Both the position numbers and the translations under genes were made by a program. The notes under the pieces are model-generated. The model worked only from the letters and a program-made list of their open reading frames with translations. It did no database searches and was not told where the DNA came from. Below are positions 40,615 through 52,219 of a stretch of 64,000 bases of DNA, piece by piece. Within the stretch, counting starts at the first letter, position 1; every line of letters begins with the position of its first letter. Source of the stretch: Hankyongella ginsenosidimutans (GTDB lineage: Bacteria > Pseudomonadota > Alphaproteobacteria > Sphingomonadales > Sphingomonadaceae); contig NZ_CP039704.1 of the NCBI RefSeq assembly GCF_005144965.1, forward strand, positions 2,340,001 through 2,404,000. The letters are read 5' to 3'.

Positions 40615-41482
40615 ATGGCGCGTGTGGCGTTTCTCGGGCTGGGGTTATGGGCCCCGATGGCGGGGCATCTGGCGAAGGCCGGACATGCGGTGACCGTCTA
40701 CAATCGCAGCCCGGACAAGGCGGCGCGCTGGGCGGGCGCGCATGGCGGCCGGATCGCTGCGACCCCGGCCGAGGCTGTGCAGGACGCGGAGTTCGTGCTG
40801 TCCTGCGTCGGGGCGGATGCGGACCTTGAGGCCGTGACCATGGGCCCGGAGGGCGCGTTTGCCGCCATGACGCCGGGCAGCCTCTACATCGACCACACGA
40901 CCGTCTCTGCCGAGGTTAGCCGCCGGCTGGCGGATGCAGCACGCGAGCGCGGGATCGGCTTCCTGGATGCCCCGGTCTCGGGCGGGCAGGCGGGGCCGAG
41001 TCCGGCCAGCTCACCATCATGGTCGGCGGGGCTCCGCAAGATTTCGCGCGCGCCGAGCCGTTGCTGGCGGCTTACGCGAAGCGGGTCGGGCTCATGGGGC
41101 CGGCCGGCAGCGGCCAGTTGACCAAGATGGTCAATCAGATCGCGATTGCCGGCGTCGTGCAGGGGCTGGCCGAGGCCCTGCATTTTGCCCAGAGCGTCGG
41201 ACTGGATGGCGCGGCCGCCATCGATGTCATCGGCAAGGGGCAGCCCAGAGCTGGCAGATGGACAACCGCGCCGCCACCATGCTTGCCGGCAGGTTCGACT
41301 TCGGGTTCGCGGTCGACTGGATGCGCAAGGATCTCGGTCTGGTGCTGGCGGAGGCCCGTCGCGCCGGTGCGCGCCTGCCGCTGACCGCGCTTGTGGACCA
41401 GTTCTACGCGGACGTGCAGGCGGCTGGCGGCGGTCGCTGGGATACCTCCAGCCTGATCACGCGCCTTGCTTCAGCGCGTTGA
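40615..41482 (+). CDS. NAD(P)-dependent beta-hydroxyacid dehydrogenase, 3-hydroxyisobutyrate dehydrogenase-like (frameshifted)
   Basis: About 290 residues with a Rossmann N-terminal domain and a helical C-terminal domain. It has the substrate motif FLDAPVSGGQAGA and the catalytic-lysine motif GPAGSGQLTKMVNQ. The N-terminal nucleotide motif reads GLGLWAPMA where the family has GLGxMGxPMA. This is explained by two small deletions (3 bases in all, near 40640 and 40650) that cancel. Further breaks lie near 41000 and 41255. ATG 40615 has GAGGAG upstream. Possible substrates include 3-hydroxyisobutyrate, tartronate semialdehyde and related acids. The 3' end overlaps the converging membrane protein gene by 26 nt. 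Confidence 0.85.
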
Positions 41483-43706
41483 GCACCGACAGGATGTCCG
41501 CATGGTCGTCGGTCCAGCCCTTGAAGCCGGGCGTGGGCTCGAGCGGCGTCCAGCCGGGACGCACCTGCGCCAGATATGCGCGCTGCACGGCTTGCGACTT
41601 CGTCAGCATGATCCAGATCGACCGCGTCTCGCCGCGATCCTTGGCGCCGGCGCCGGGCTGATACAGATAGAGCGTCGCCTGCAGGCCGAGCGTGCGCGCG
41701 GCGTCCGCCACCACCGGCGACAGGTCCATGAACCGGTTCGAGATATGCACCAGCAGCACGCCGTTCGGTGCAACGCGTGAGGCATACAGCGCGACCGCCT
41801 CGCGGGTCAGCAGGTGCAGCGGGATCGAGTCGGAGGAGAAAGCGTCGACGATCAGCGCATCATAGGCCGCCTCGGGCGTCGTCGCCAGCTTGAGGCGCGC
41901 ATCGCCGATCACGAAGCGTGCATCCGGCGCGCAGTGCCGGACATAGCGGAAAAGCCGGGGTCGGTGGCGATCGCGACCACGCGCGGGTCAATCTCGTAGC
42001 TGGTCCAAACCTGCCCCGGCTTGCGGTAACAGAAGGTCGAGCCGGCCCCAGGCCGACCAGGCCGACCCTGGCCTGGTCCGGCAGCGCGCGCGCGATCTGC
42101 CCGAGGCCGCTGGCCGGCGCATAATAGCTGAGCGGAGTGAACGCGAGCGCCGGCTTCAGCGACTCGACCCCATGCAGGGTGGTGCCGTGGGTCAGCCAGC
42201 GCATCTGGTTCGCATGGTCTTCGCCGACCCGGTAGACGCCGAAGAAGCCGCGTTCCTGATGCATCGCGGCCTGCGCCTTGACGAACGCCAGCATGCCACC
42301 GAAGCCCAGAATGCAGGCGGCGACATTCGCCGTGAAGCGCCAGCGTCGGCCGGCGGCGGCCAGCGTCGTCACCACCAGCATGGCGGCGCAGAACGGTGTC
42401 GCGAGCGTCGCCTTCTCAAGGCCGTCGCTGCTGTCGATGAACAGCACAAGCGCTGCGACCAGCGCCAGGGCGGGGATCAGGACGTTGAGCAGGGACGGGC
42501 GGGCATGACGCTCGAAGAAGCCGCGCAGGGTGGTCAGCGGCGCACCGGGCGTCAGCAACGCAGCGGATGCCAGCAGCAGCAACGGGAATTCATAGACACC
42601 CTGGAACAGCAGCGGTGCCAGCAGCGCGGTGAAGCCGCCGCCGATCACGCCGCCGAGCGACATCCAGAAATAGAACTGGGTCAGTTGCACGACGCCCGGT
42701 CGCCGGCTGGCGAGTTGCTGATGCAGCGCCAAGGTGACGAAGAATACCAGCGCCAGCAGCGCGCCCATCACCAGAAACGGCTGCTTGTGACTGTCGGCGA
42801 AGCTCAAGCCACCAACCAGCACGAGCAGAACGCAGGCGATGGTGGCGCTCGTCTGCGCGGAGATCACCGGGCGCGACGAAAAGGCGATGATGAACGTGAC
42901 CAGATACAGCGCCAGGGGATGATCCACAGCAGGGGCATCGCGACGATGTCAGTGGTGAGATAGGTGGTGACCGCCAGCATCAGGCCGGACGGCACCGCCG
43001 CCAGCACCAGCCACAGCAGCTTGGTCGCAAGTCCTGGCTTCTCTTGCGGCAAGACATCGGCGGCAAGAATGGCTGCGTGCTTGACGTGGCGGCTGCAGGC
43101 CAGGATCAGCACCAGCAGCACCAGAAACCCGGCAGACCAGCCCAGCGCCTGCATATGCAGGCCGGCATTCGGCTCGACCAGCGTCGGGTAGGCGACCAGC
43201 GCCAGCAGGCTGCCGACGTTGCTGGCGGCATAGAGGAAATACGGGTCAGCGGCGTCCGGCGCGTCGGTATGGGCGTACCAGCGCTGCATCAGCGGTGCCT
43301 GCGCCGAGACCGCGAGAAACGGCAGGCCGATCGAGACTGCCATCAGGCCGATCAGCCACAGTGTCGGCGACACTGCGCCGGGTGCGGGATACCAGGCGGC
43401 CAGCCCGATCGGCAGGCAGAGCGCCGCAGCGGCGAACAGCGCTGCATGCGTGGCGGTCTGCCAGCGCTGGCGCAGCCGCCCCAGCCGGTCGGCGTAGGCA
43501 TAACCGGCAAGCAGGGTCGCCTGATAGAATACCATCGCCGTGTTCCAGACCGAGGGCGAGCCGCCCAGTTGCGGCAGCGCCATGCGCGCGAACATCGGCT
43601 GCACCAGAAACAGCAGGAACGAGCCGAGAAACACCGTCGCGACGAACGTCACCCGGACGCCGGGCGCAGCAAGCGTCGCCGGTGGCATGGTCATCGGTGC
43701 AGTCAT
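41457..43706 (-). CDS. Fused membrane / spermidine-synthase-like protein (three frameshifts)
   Basis: A protein of about 751 residues. The N-terminal two thirds are a polytopic membrane region (FVATVFLGSFLLFLVQPMFA, LYAASNVGSLLALVAYPTLV and about ten further segments). The C-terminal 220 residues are a soluble class I methyltransferase-like fold of the spermidine synthase type (VGLVGLGAGSTFCYRKPGQ, TSYEIDPRVVAIA, YDALIVDAFSSDSIPLHLLT). Breaks lie near 42915, 42040 and 41940. Proteins of this layout are widespread and often annotated as spermidine synthase, but aminopropyl transfer has not been shown for the fused form to my knowledge. I would not infer polyamine synthesis from it. Confidence 0.82.
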
Positions 43707-43767
43707 GGTGCGGGTCCCCGGCGGTTTGCAAACTTTCTAGCCGCCAGAGGTTGCCATCGCGCTAACG

Positions 43768-45354
<1,587 letters not shown>

Positions 45355-45360
45355 TCAGGC

Positions 45361-46143
45361 ATGCATCAGCCTTTGCTGTTCTTCGACTCCGGCGTCGGCG
45401 GCCTCTCGATCCTCGATGTCGTGCGCAAGCGCCTGCCGACGGCGCCGATCGTCTACTGCGCGGACAACGCCGGCTATCCCTACGGCGCGCGCACCGAAGC
45501 GGAGCTGACCGCGCGTGTGCCGGCGCTGCTCGGCCGGCTGACGGAACGACATAACCCGCGCCTGATCGTCATCGCCTGCAACACGGCGTCGGTCATCGCG
45601 CTCGCTGACGTGCGCGCCGCCCTCGACGTGCCGGTGGTCGGCACCGTGCCTGCCATCAAGCCGGCCGCGAGCCTGACCCGGACCGGGGTGATCGGCGTGC
45701 TCGGCACCGCCGTCACCGTGCGCCAGCCCTATGTCGACCGGCTGGCGGCGGAATTCGCCGCCGACAAGCGGGTGCTGCGCCATGGGGCCCGCGCTCGTCG
45801 CGGCGGCCGAGGCCAAACTGCGCGGGGCGACGCCGGACCCCGCCGAGATCCGCGCAGCGCTCACGCCGCTTTTGCGCAGGATGCAGCGCTCGACACCGTG
45901 GTGCTGGCCTGCACGCATTTCCCGCTGCTGGCGGACGAACTGACCGCCGCTGCGCCGCATCCGGTCGCCTGGGTCGACAGCGCCGACGGCATCGCCCGCC
46001 GGGTGGCGCATTTGACGCAGGGACAGGGCTGGCCCGATACGCCATCTGCCGGCACGGCGGTGTTCACCCGGCTGGACGAGAGCGCGCAGGCGCTTGGTCC
46101 GGCGCTTGCGGAACGCGGTTTGATGCAGATCAAGGGGCTGTAA
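45361..46143 (+). CDS. murI: Glutamate racemase MurI (two compensating frameshifts)
   Basis: MurI makes D-glutamate for peptidoglycan. It has [23 protein letters not shown] and the two catalytic cysteines in VIACNTAS (Cys73) and [10 protein letters not shown] (near residue 185). The gene reads through, but residues about 142-172 are out of frame. The correct frame gives [20 protein letters not shown] then IRAALTPLL. Two bases are missing near 45787 and one near 45875, leaving one codon fewer and a garbled but uninterrupted segment. Length about 261 residues, normal. Confidence 0.92.
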   Translation: MHQPLLFFDSGVGGLSILDVVRKRLPTAPIVYCADNAGYPYGARTEAELTARVPALLGRLTERHNPRLIVIACNTASVIALADVRAALDVPVVGTVPAIKPAASLTRTGVIGVLGTAVTVRQPYVDRLAAEFAADKRVLRHGARARRGGRGQTARGDAGPRRDPRSAHAAFAQDAALDTVVLACTHFPLLADELTAAAPHPVAWVDSADGIARRVAHLTQGQGWPDTPSAGTAVFTRLDESAQALGPALAERGLMQIKGL

Positions 46144-46313
46144 TCCCGTTTGAGGCATGCGCTTGGAAAGGTTGCATTCATTTAACTAGGCTATCAGCGA
46201 TGTTGGAAACATTTGTTTCGTCTGGATCGGCGTCGCGGAGTATGGAAGATGCTGAGCCGGACGCCATCCCCGCTGGCAAGCTGGGCCGTGGGGTACAGAA
46301 GGATAGCAGGCAG

Positions 46314-47527
46314 ATGGATTATCAGCGCATTTTTCAGGACGCGATCGACCGGCTGCACCAGGAAGGACGCTACCGGGTGTTCATCGACATCCTGCGCAAC
46401 AAGGGTGCCTATCCGAACGCGCGCTGTTTCGCCGGCCACAACGGCGCCCGACCGATCACGGTCTGGTGCTCGAACGACTATCTCGCCATGGGCCAGCATC
46501 CGGATGTGATCGCCGCCATGGAAGCAGCACTGCACGACGTTGGCGCCGGCTCGGGCGGCACGCGCAACATCGGCGGCAACACCCACTACCACCTCGACCT
46601 GGAAGCTGAACTCGCCGACCTGCACGGCAAGCAGGCCGCGCTTTTGTTCACGTCCGGCTATGTATCGAACGAAGCCACCCTGTCGACGCTCGCCAAGCTG
46701 CTGCCGGGCTGCATCATCTTCTCCGACGAACTGAACCACGCCTCGATGATCGCCGGCATCCGCAATTCCGGCTGCGAGAAGCACATCTTCCGCCACAACG
46801 ATCTGGAGCACCTGGAAGAACTGCTGGCGGCGGCACCCGTCGATGCGCCCAAGCTGATCGCCTTCGAGTCGGTCTATTCGATGGACGGCGACATCGCGCC
46901 GATCAGCGCCATCTGCGACCTTGCCGACAAGTACAACGCGCTGACCTACCTTGATGAGGTGCATGCGGTCGGCATGTATGGCCCGCGCGGCGGCGGCATC
47001 GCCGAGCGCGACGGCCAGATGCACCGGCTGACCATCATCGAAGGCACGCTGGGCAAGGCGTTCGGCGTCATGGGCGGCTATATCGCCGCCGACAAGGTGC
47101 TGATCGATGTGATCCGCTCCTACGCGCCGGGCTTCATCTTCACCACCTCGCTGTCGCCGGTTCTGGTCGCGGGCGTTCTGGCGAGCGTGCGCCACCTCAA
47201 GGCCAGCGCCGTCGAACGCACGGCCCAGCAGGACCGGGCCGGCAAGCTCAAGGCGATGCTGGCTGAGGTCGGCCTGCCGGTCATGCCGTCGCAAAGCCAC
47301 ATCGTGCCGCTGCTGGTGGGGATGCCGCGCGGTGCAAGCGCCTCTCGGACATCCTGCTCGTTGAATACGGGATCTACGTCCAGCCGATCAATTACCCGAC
47401 CGTGCCGCGCGGCACCGAGCGCCTGCGTTTCACGCCGGGGCCGATGCATACTGACGCGATGCTGGAGGAACTGCGCTCGGCCCTGCTCGAAGTCTGGGAT
47501 CGTCTGGAACTGAAGCTGGCGGCTTGA
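46314..47527 (+). CDS. hemA: 5-Aminolevulinate synthase HemA (one frameshift)
   Basis: This PLP enzyme condenses glycine and succinyl-CoA to 5-aminolevulinate, the Shemin route to haem typical of alphaproteobacteria. It has the start [20 protein letters not shown], the Gly-rich loop [13 protein letters not shown], the PLP/catalytic region [16 protein letters not shown] and the Schiff-base lysine in [16 protein letters not shown]. The C-terminus after repair is [20 protein letters not shown] followed by RFTPGPMHT. About 405 residues. The frame breaks near 47330. The 170-nt upstream gap has no FNR-type TTGAT-N4-ATCAA box that I can see. Confidence 0.95.
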
Positions 47528-47570
47528 GTCCTGGCATTTTGTCCTATGCGGTTTGTATCAATTTAAGACA

Positions 47571-47635
47571 CCGCTCGTGGTGAGCTTGACGAACCACGAG
47601 CCGCTCATCCCTTCGTCGAGCTCAGGGTGAGCGGC
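47571..47635. repeat. 65-nt intergenic repeat, copy 1
   Basis: The unit has GCTCGTGGT-GAGCTTGACGA-ACCACGAGC as an internal hairpin followed by CCTTCGTCGAGCTCAGGGTG. Near-identical copies lie at 49903-49967 (same orientation) and 60328-60392 (opposite). It is the first of three palindromic blocks in the 365-nt gap between hemA and rpiB, where I see no gene. Confidence 0.75.
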
Positions 47636-47695
47636 AATATCAAGAACCGGGGCACAGCCTCGCTGAGTGGGCTGGTCGCACCCGCCCGCTTGTGG

Positions 47696-47769
47696 TAGAG
47701 CAACGGTCTTATAATCCGCCTCAGTCCGATGGCATGTGCAAAGCGGATTTTAAGACCAAAGTTGCTCTA
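47696..47769. repeat. Long inverted repeat (hairpin arms of about 25 nt)
   Basis: Left arm TAGAGCAACGGTCTTATAAT plus CCGC (47696-47719) pairs with GCGGATTTTAAGACC plus AAAGTTGCTCTA (47743-47769), with one small bulge. An AT-rich stretch follows. No coding capacity. Confidence 0.65.
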
Positions 47770-47784
47770 TATAAATTTTAAATC

Positions 47785-47857
47785 TATAGCATCTTTTCCC
47801 CTTCAATGCGACATGCGCTCTATCCCGGTCCCGGGTCACATTGAAGGGGATGCTTTA
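47785..47857. repeat. Inverted repeat ATAGCATC...CCCCTTCAATG / CATTGAAGGGGATGCT
   Basis: Left arm at 47785-47812 and right arm at 47835-47857 form a long stem around a CCGGTCCCGG-containing centre. It is the third palindrome of the hemA-rpiB gap and ends 36 nt before the rpiB start, so it would lie in or near the rpiB leader. Confidence 0.6.
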
Positions 47858-47892
47858 GCGGCACAACCAATACCGATTCCCAAGGCTTTCCT

Positions 47893-48336
47893 ATGACCCT
47901 GACCGTCGCTCTCGGCTGCGACCATGCCGGCTTCGCCCTCAAGGACCTCGTGATCGCCGAGTTGCAAGCCCTTGGCGCAGAAGTGCTTGACCTTGGCGCC
48001 TACTCGACCGCTTCCGTCGATTATCCGTCCTTTGGCTATGCGGTTGCCAAGGCGATCGCGGACGGCCGGGCCACGCGCGGCGTCGCGATCTGCGGCTCGG
48101 GCATCGGCATCGACATCGCCGCCAACCGCAACCCGGCGGCGCGCGCGGCGCTGTGCACCAGCGCGCAGATGGCGCAGCTCGCCCGCAGCCACAACGATGC
48201 CAACATCCTGGTGCTCGGCGCGCGGCTGATCGGGCCGGATGTCGCCCGCGCCTGCGTTCAGGCTTTCATGACGACGCCGTTCGAAGGCGGGCGTCACCAG
48301 CGCCGGGTGGATATGCTTGGCAATCCCGACTGCTGA
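47893..48336 (+). CDS. rpiB: Ribose-5-phosphate isomerase B
   Basis: An intact 147-residue enzyme of the pentose phosphate pathway interconverting ribose 5-phosphate and ribulose 5-phosphate. It has the N-terminal [14 protein letters not shown] phosphate/substrate motif, the active-site cysteine in [16 protein letters not shown] and [18 protein letters not shown]. The family also includes sugar isomerases for allose and galactose 6-phosphate, but the sequence and its place next to glyA fit RpiB. glyA follows after 38 nt, suggesting one operon. Confidence 0.94.
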   Translation: MTLTVALGCDHAGFALKDLVIAELQALGAEVLDLGAYSTASVDYPSFGYAVAKAIADGRATRGVAICGSGIGIDIAANRNPAARAALCTSAQMAQLARSHNDANILVLGARLIGPDVARACVQAFMTTPFEGGRHQRRVDMLGNPDC

Positions 48337-48374
48337 TTTCATCTTTTGCCCTGCTGATACGAGGAGGCTGCCCC

Positions 48375-49674
48375 ATGGCCACTGCACCCAAGACCGATAT
48401 CCGCGCCGCGGACTTCTTCACCGCCTCGCTCGCCGCGGCCGACCCGGCGCTCCATGAGGCCGTCAAGGGCGAACTCGCCCGCCAGCAGGACCAGATCGAG
48501 CTGATCGCGTCCGAGAACATCGTCTCGCGTGCGGTACTGGAAGCGCAAGGCTCGGTGCTCACCAACAAATATGCCGAAGGCTATCCCGGCAAGCGCTACT
48601 ATCAGGGTTGCCACCATGTCGACATCGCCGAGAGCCTGGCGATCGAGCGCGCCAAGCAGCTGTTCGGCTGCGGCTTCGCCAACGTGCAGCCGCATTCGGG
48701 CGCGCAGGCGAACGGTGCGGTGTTCCTGGCGCTGCTGCAGCCGGGCGACACCTTCATGGGGCTCAGCCTCAACGCCGGCGGTCACCTGACCCATGGTGCC
48801 GCCGCCGCCCAGTCCGGCAAGTGGTTCGCCGGTACATTACGGCGTGCGCGAGGACACCCACCGGATCGACTTCGACCAGGTGCGCGCGCTGGCGAAGGAA
48901 CATGCGCCCAAGCTCATCATCGCCGGCGGCTCGGCCTATCCGCGCATCATCGACTTTGCGGCGTTCCGCGCCATTGCCGACGAGGTCGGCGCGCTGTTCA
49001 TGGTCGACATGGCGCACTTTGCCGGGCTGGTGGCCGCCGGCGTGCACCCGTCGCCGTTCCCGCATGCCCATGTGGTCACCACGACCACGCACAAGACCCT
49101 GCGCGGCCCGCGCGGCGGCATGATTTTGACCAACAACGAGGCGCTGGCCAAGAAGTTCAACTCGGCCGTGTTCCCCGGCCTGCAGGGCGGGCCGCTGATG
49201 CACGTGATCGCGGCCAAGGCGGTGGCGTTCGGGGAGGCCCTGCAGCCGGAATTCAAGGCTTATTCGCAGGCCGTGGTGGCAAACGCGCAGGCGCTGGCCG
49301 CCCGGCTGAAGCAGCGCGGCTGCGACCTGGTCGCCGGCGGCACGGACACGCACCTGGCGCTGGTCGACCTGCGCCCCAAGGGCGTGACCGGCAAACTGGC
49401 GGACGAGGCGCTGGAGCGCGCGGGCATCACCTGCAACAAGAACGGCGTGCCCTTCGATCCGCTGCCGCCGACCCAGACCTCGGGCATCCGTGTCGGCTCG
49501 CCGGCTGGCACCACCCGCGGTTTCGGCGTCGCCGAGTTCGAGGCGATCGGCGACATGATCGCGGACGTGATCGACGGGCTGGTCGCGAACGGTGCCGACG
49601 GCAATGGCGCAGTCGAGGCCGATGTGCGCGCCCGCGTCAAGGCGCTCTGCGCCCGCTTCCCGATCTACGGCTGA
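48375..49674 (+). CDS. glyA: Serine hydroxymethyltransferase GlyA (one frameshift)
   Basis: This PLP enzyme converts serine and THF to glycine and methylene-THF, supplying one-carbon units also used by MetF. It has [40 protein letters not shown], the PLP lysine in [17 protein letters not shown] and [16 protein letters not shown]. About 433 residues. The frame breaks near 48835, between SGKWF and [20 protein letters not shown] lies 8 nt before the ATG at 48375. Confidence 0.95.
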
Positions 49675-49686
49675 CGCATACGAAAT

Positions 49687-49795
49687 AATCCTCCCTGAAG
49701 GGAGGGGACCATGCGCAGTACGGTGGAGGGGCCGAGGGCTGCACGCCACCCCGCCACCTCCCTGCGGGTGGTCCCCCGGCGGGGAGGGTCAAGCG
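49687..49795. repeat. GC-rich intergenic repeat with CCTCCCT-GAAG-GGAGGG hairpin
   Basis: CCTCCCTGAAGGGAGGGG at 49688-49705 is a tight hairpin, and GGTGGTCCCCC-GGCGGGGAGG closes the block. It forms the first half of the 353-nt gap between glyA and nrdR. A further unit lies at 49903-49967. No gene is seen in this gap. The first hairpin could also end glyA transcription, though no T-run follows. Confidence 0.5.
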
Positions 49796-49902
49796 CGGAA
49801 TGGCGACAAGAGAAAATTCGCGCGGGTCACAATTGATCTTGACCCGCCGAGCGGTTACGGCCCCATATATGGTAGGCACTGGTAGTGGGTCAGTTTGAAA
49901 AT

Positions 49903-49967
49903 CCGCTCGTGGTGAGCTTGACGAACCACGAGCCGCTCAGCCCTTCGTCGAGCTCAGGGTGAGCGGC
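49903..49967. repeat. 65-nt intergenic repeat, copy 2
   Basis: Differs from copy 1 (47571-47635) at a single base that I can see (CAGCCC against CATCCC). Same orientation, 60 nt upstream of nrdR. It lies in the same kind of position, between two convergently or tandemly arranged housekeeping genes. Confidence 0.75.
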
Positions 49968-50027
49968 ATGATTTCAAAATGACCGACTACCTAGGCACAT
50001 ATTGACTTTGATGGGGCGATAACTCTC

Positions 50028-50522
50028 ATGCGCTGCCCGTTTTGCGGCAATATCGACACGCAGGTGAAAGACAGCCGGCCGACCGAGGACAACTCGGCGA
50101 TCCGCCGGCGGCGGCAGTGCCCCGAGTGCGGCGCCCGCTTCACCACCTTCGAGCGGGTGCAGCTGCGCGAGCTGACCGTGGTGAAGAAATCCGGCAAGCG
50201 CGAGCCGTTCGACCGCGACAAGCTCGAACGCTCGGTGATGATCGCGCTGCGCAAGCGCCCGGTCGAGCCGGAGCGCGTCGAGCGCATGGTCAACGGGCTG
50301 GTGCGCCGGCTGGAGTCGCTGGGCGAAAACGATGTCGCGGTCGATCTGATCGGCGAGATGGTGATGGAGGCGCTGGAGCAGCTCGATCCGGTCGCCTATG
50401 TCCGTTTCGCCAGTGTCTACAAGGACTTCCGCGAGGCCCGCGATTTCGAGAAATTCGTCGGCCAGCTCGGCAGCCGCGTCGGCATGCCGACCTCCTGGCG
50501 GGCCGCCAAGGCGGATGACTGA
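50028..50522 (+). CDS. nrdR: Transcriptional repressor NrdR
   Basis: An intact 164-residue regulator of ribonucleotide reductase genes. The N-terminal zinc ribbon has [16 protein letters not shown] and [14 protein letters not shown]. The ATP-cone domain follows ([20 protein letters not shown]), binding ATP or dATP to gauge nucleotide pools. No NrdR box is expected at its own gene. It heads the riboflavin cluster, as in many bacteria. The stop overlaps the ribD start by 8 nt. Confidence 0.95.
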   Translation: MRCPFCGNIDTQVKDSRPTEDNSAIRRRRQCPECGARFTTFERVQLRELTVVKKSGKREPFDRDKLERSVMIALRKRPVEPERVERMVNGLVRRLESLGENDVAVDLIGEMVMEALEQLDPVAYVRFASVYKDFREARDFEKFVGQLGSRVGMPTSWRAAKADD

Positions 50523-51533
50523 GCGCCCGGACGCCGCCTGGATGGCGGCGGCGCTGGCGCTTGCCGAGCGCGGGGTCGGGCGTACCGGGCCCAATCCTGC
50601 GGTCGGCTGCGTGATCGTGCGCGGCGGCGAGATCGTCGGTCGCGGCGTCACGGCACCCGGCGGCCGCCCCATGCCGAAGCGCTGGCGCTGGACCAGGCCG
50701 GCCCGCGCGCTGCCGCCAGCACCCTGTACGTGACGCTCGAGCCGTGCGCGCACGAGAGTGCCCGCGGTCCCGCCTGCACCGACCTCATCCTCGGCCGCCG
50801 GCCCGCGCGGGTTGTCGTCGGCTGCCTCGACCCCGACCCGCGCACCCACGGCCAGGGAGTGGCGCGGCTGCGCGCGGCCGGCATCCCGGTCGAGGTCGGT
50901 CCAGGTCAGGGGCAGGCCGAGCGCCTGATCGCCGGGTTCCGCCGCCGCCTGACCGATGGCCGCCCGGAGGTGACGCTGAAAATCGCCAGCAGCCTGGATG
51001 GCTGCATCGCCCTTGCCGACGGCACCAGCCGCTGGATCACCGGGCCGGATGCGCGCGCGCACGCGCATCTGGAGCGCGCCCGGCATGACGCCATTCTCGT
51101 CGGCTCCGGCACGCTCACAGCGGACGACCCGGCGCTGGACGTGCGGCTGCCCGGCCTCGAGGATCGCACGCCGCAGCCCTATGTCGTCAGCCGCACCTGG
51201 ACCGCGATCCCAGCACGGCTCAGCGGTCGTGCAGCCCGCGCGGCGCGGGTGCTGGACGGCACGGACCTGCCGGCGGCGCTGCGCGAACTGGCGGATGCTG
51301 GCGTCAATCGCCTGTTGGTCGAGGGCGGGGCAGGGTTGGCGCGCGCGCTGGTCGCCGCCGATCTCGTCGACCGCCTGCTCTGGTATCAGGCCCCGATCCT
51401 GCTGGGTGCCGGGCTGCCGGCGCTTGGTGACATCGGGTTGACGGACCTGGCCGACGCGCATGGCCGCTGGACCTGCCTGCAGCGCCGCACGCTTGGTCAG
51501 GACCATCTGGCGGTCTTCGCGCGGACCCGGTAA
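50515..51533 (+). CDS. ribD: Riboflavin biosynthesis deaminase/reductase RibD (one frameshift)
   Basis: A bifunctional enzyme that deaminates the pyrimidine formed from GTP and reduces its ribose side chain. The N-terminal cytidine-deaminase-like domain has the zinc ligands HAE (after repair, [15 protein letters not shown]) and [19 protein letters not shown]. The C-terminal reductase domain has [20 protein letters not shown] and [16 protein letters not shown]. About 340 residues. One C is missing from the CCCC run near 50672, so the frame breaks at PHAE. ATG 50515 overlaps nrdR. Confidence 0.94.
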
Positions 51534-51542
51534 GGAGACGCC

Positions 51543-52149
51543 ATGTTCACCGGCATCATCACGGACATCGGCAGGGTTGCAGCAAAGAGGCGCGCGGCGA
51601 CGCCCGCTTCTGGATCGCCACCGCCTACGATCTCGCAACCGTCGACCTTGGGGCATCGATCGCCTGCGACGGGGTTTGCCTGACCGTCGTCGACAAGCGC
51701 GACGGCGCGTTTGCTGTCGACGTATCGGCGGAAACGGTGGCGCGCAGCACCCTCGGCGGCTGGGGCACGGGTGCGGCGGTCAATCTCGAACGCTCGGTGC
51801 GGGTGGGCGACGAACTGGGCGGCCACATCGTCACCGGCCACGTCGATGCGGTTGGCGCCATCGTCTCGATCACGCCGGAGGGTGACAGCCGCCGCTTTGT
51901 GCTGCGGCGCCGCAGGCGATGGCCGCAGCGCTGGCACCCAAGGGGTCGATCGCCGTCAACGGCGTCTCGCTGACCGTCAACACGGTCGAGGATCAGCCGG
52001 ACGGCAGTGTGCTGTTTGGCGTCAACATCATCCCGCACACCCTGCAGTGGACGAACTTCGGCGCTGCCGTCGCCGGCCAGCCGGTCAACCTGGAGATGGA
52101 CGTTCTGGCGCGCTATATCGCGCGCCTGCAGGCTGTGCGCGCACACTGA
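51543..52149 (+). CDS. ribE: Riboflavin synthase RibE (two frameshifts)
   Basis: Riboflavin synthase dismutates two lumazines into riboflavin. It has the signature start MFTGIITDIGRV and two lumazine-binding repeats, with CDGVCLTVVDKRDGAFAVDV in the first and AVNGVSLTVNTVEDQPDGSV in the second. The loop HIVTGHVDAVG is typical. About 203 residues. Breaks lie near 51585 and 51905. It follows ribD by 9 nt. The 70 nt after its stop are too short for an FMN riboswitch ahead of ribB. Confidence 0.94.
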
Positions 52150-52219
52150 ACTGTTTGTTCGGCATCCGACTCTTCACATTGTAATGTGAAAGTGGCAGTC
52201 TTGGCGAGAGGAGCCCGCC

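Noticed and set aside
41457-43706. Evidence for polyamine (spermidine) synthesis
   Set aside because: The methyltransferase-like domain is fused to a large membrane region of unproven activity, so the pathway cannot be inferred from it.
48153-49688. A 511-codon frame joining the end of rpiB to glyA
   Set aside because: It is an out-of-frame reading of rpiB running into the glyA N-terminus. The glyA start at 48375 has a strong GAGGAGG site.
52150-52219. FMN riboswitch ahead of ribB
   Set aside because: The gap is 70 nt, too short for the conserved multi-stem aptamer, and I see no matching motif. The gaps upstream of ribD and ribH are even shorter or overlapping.
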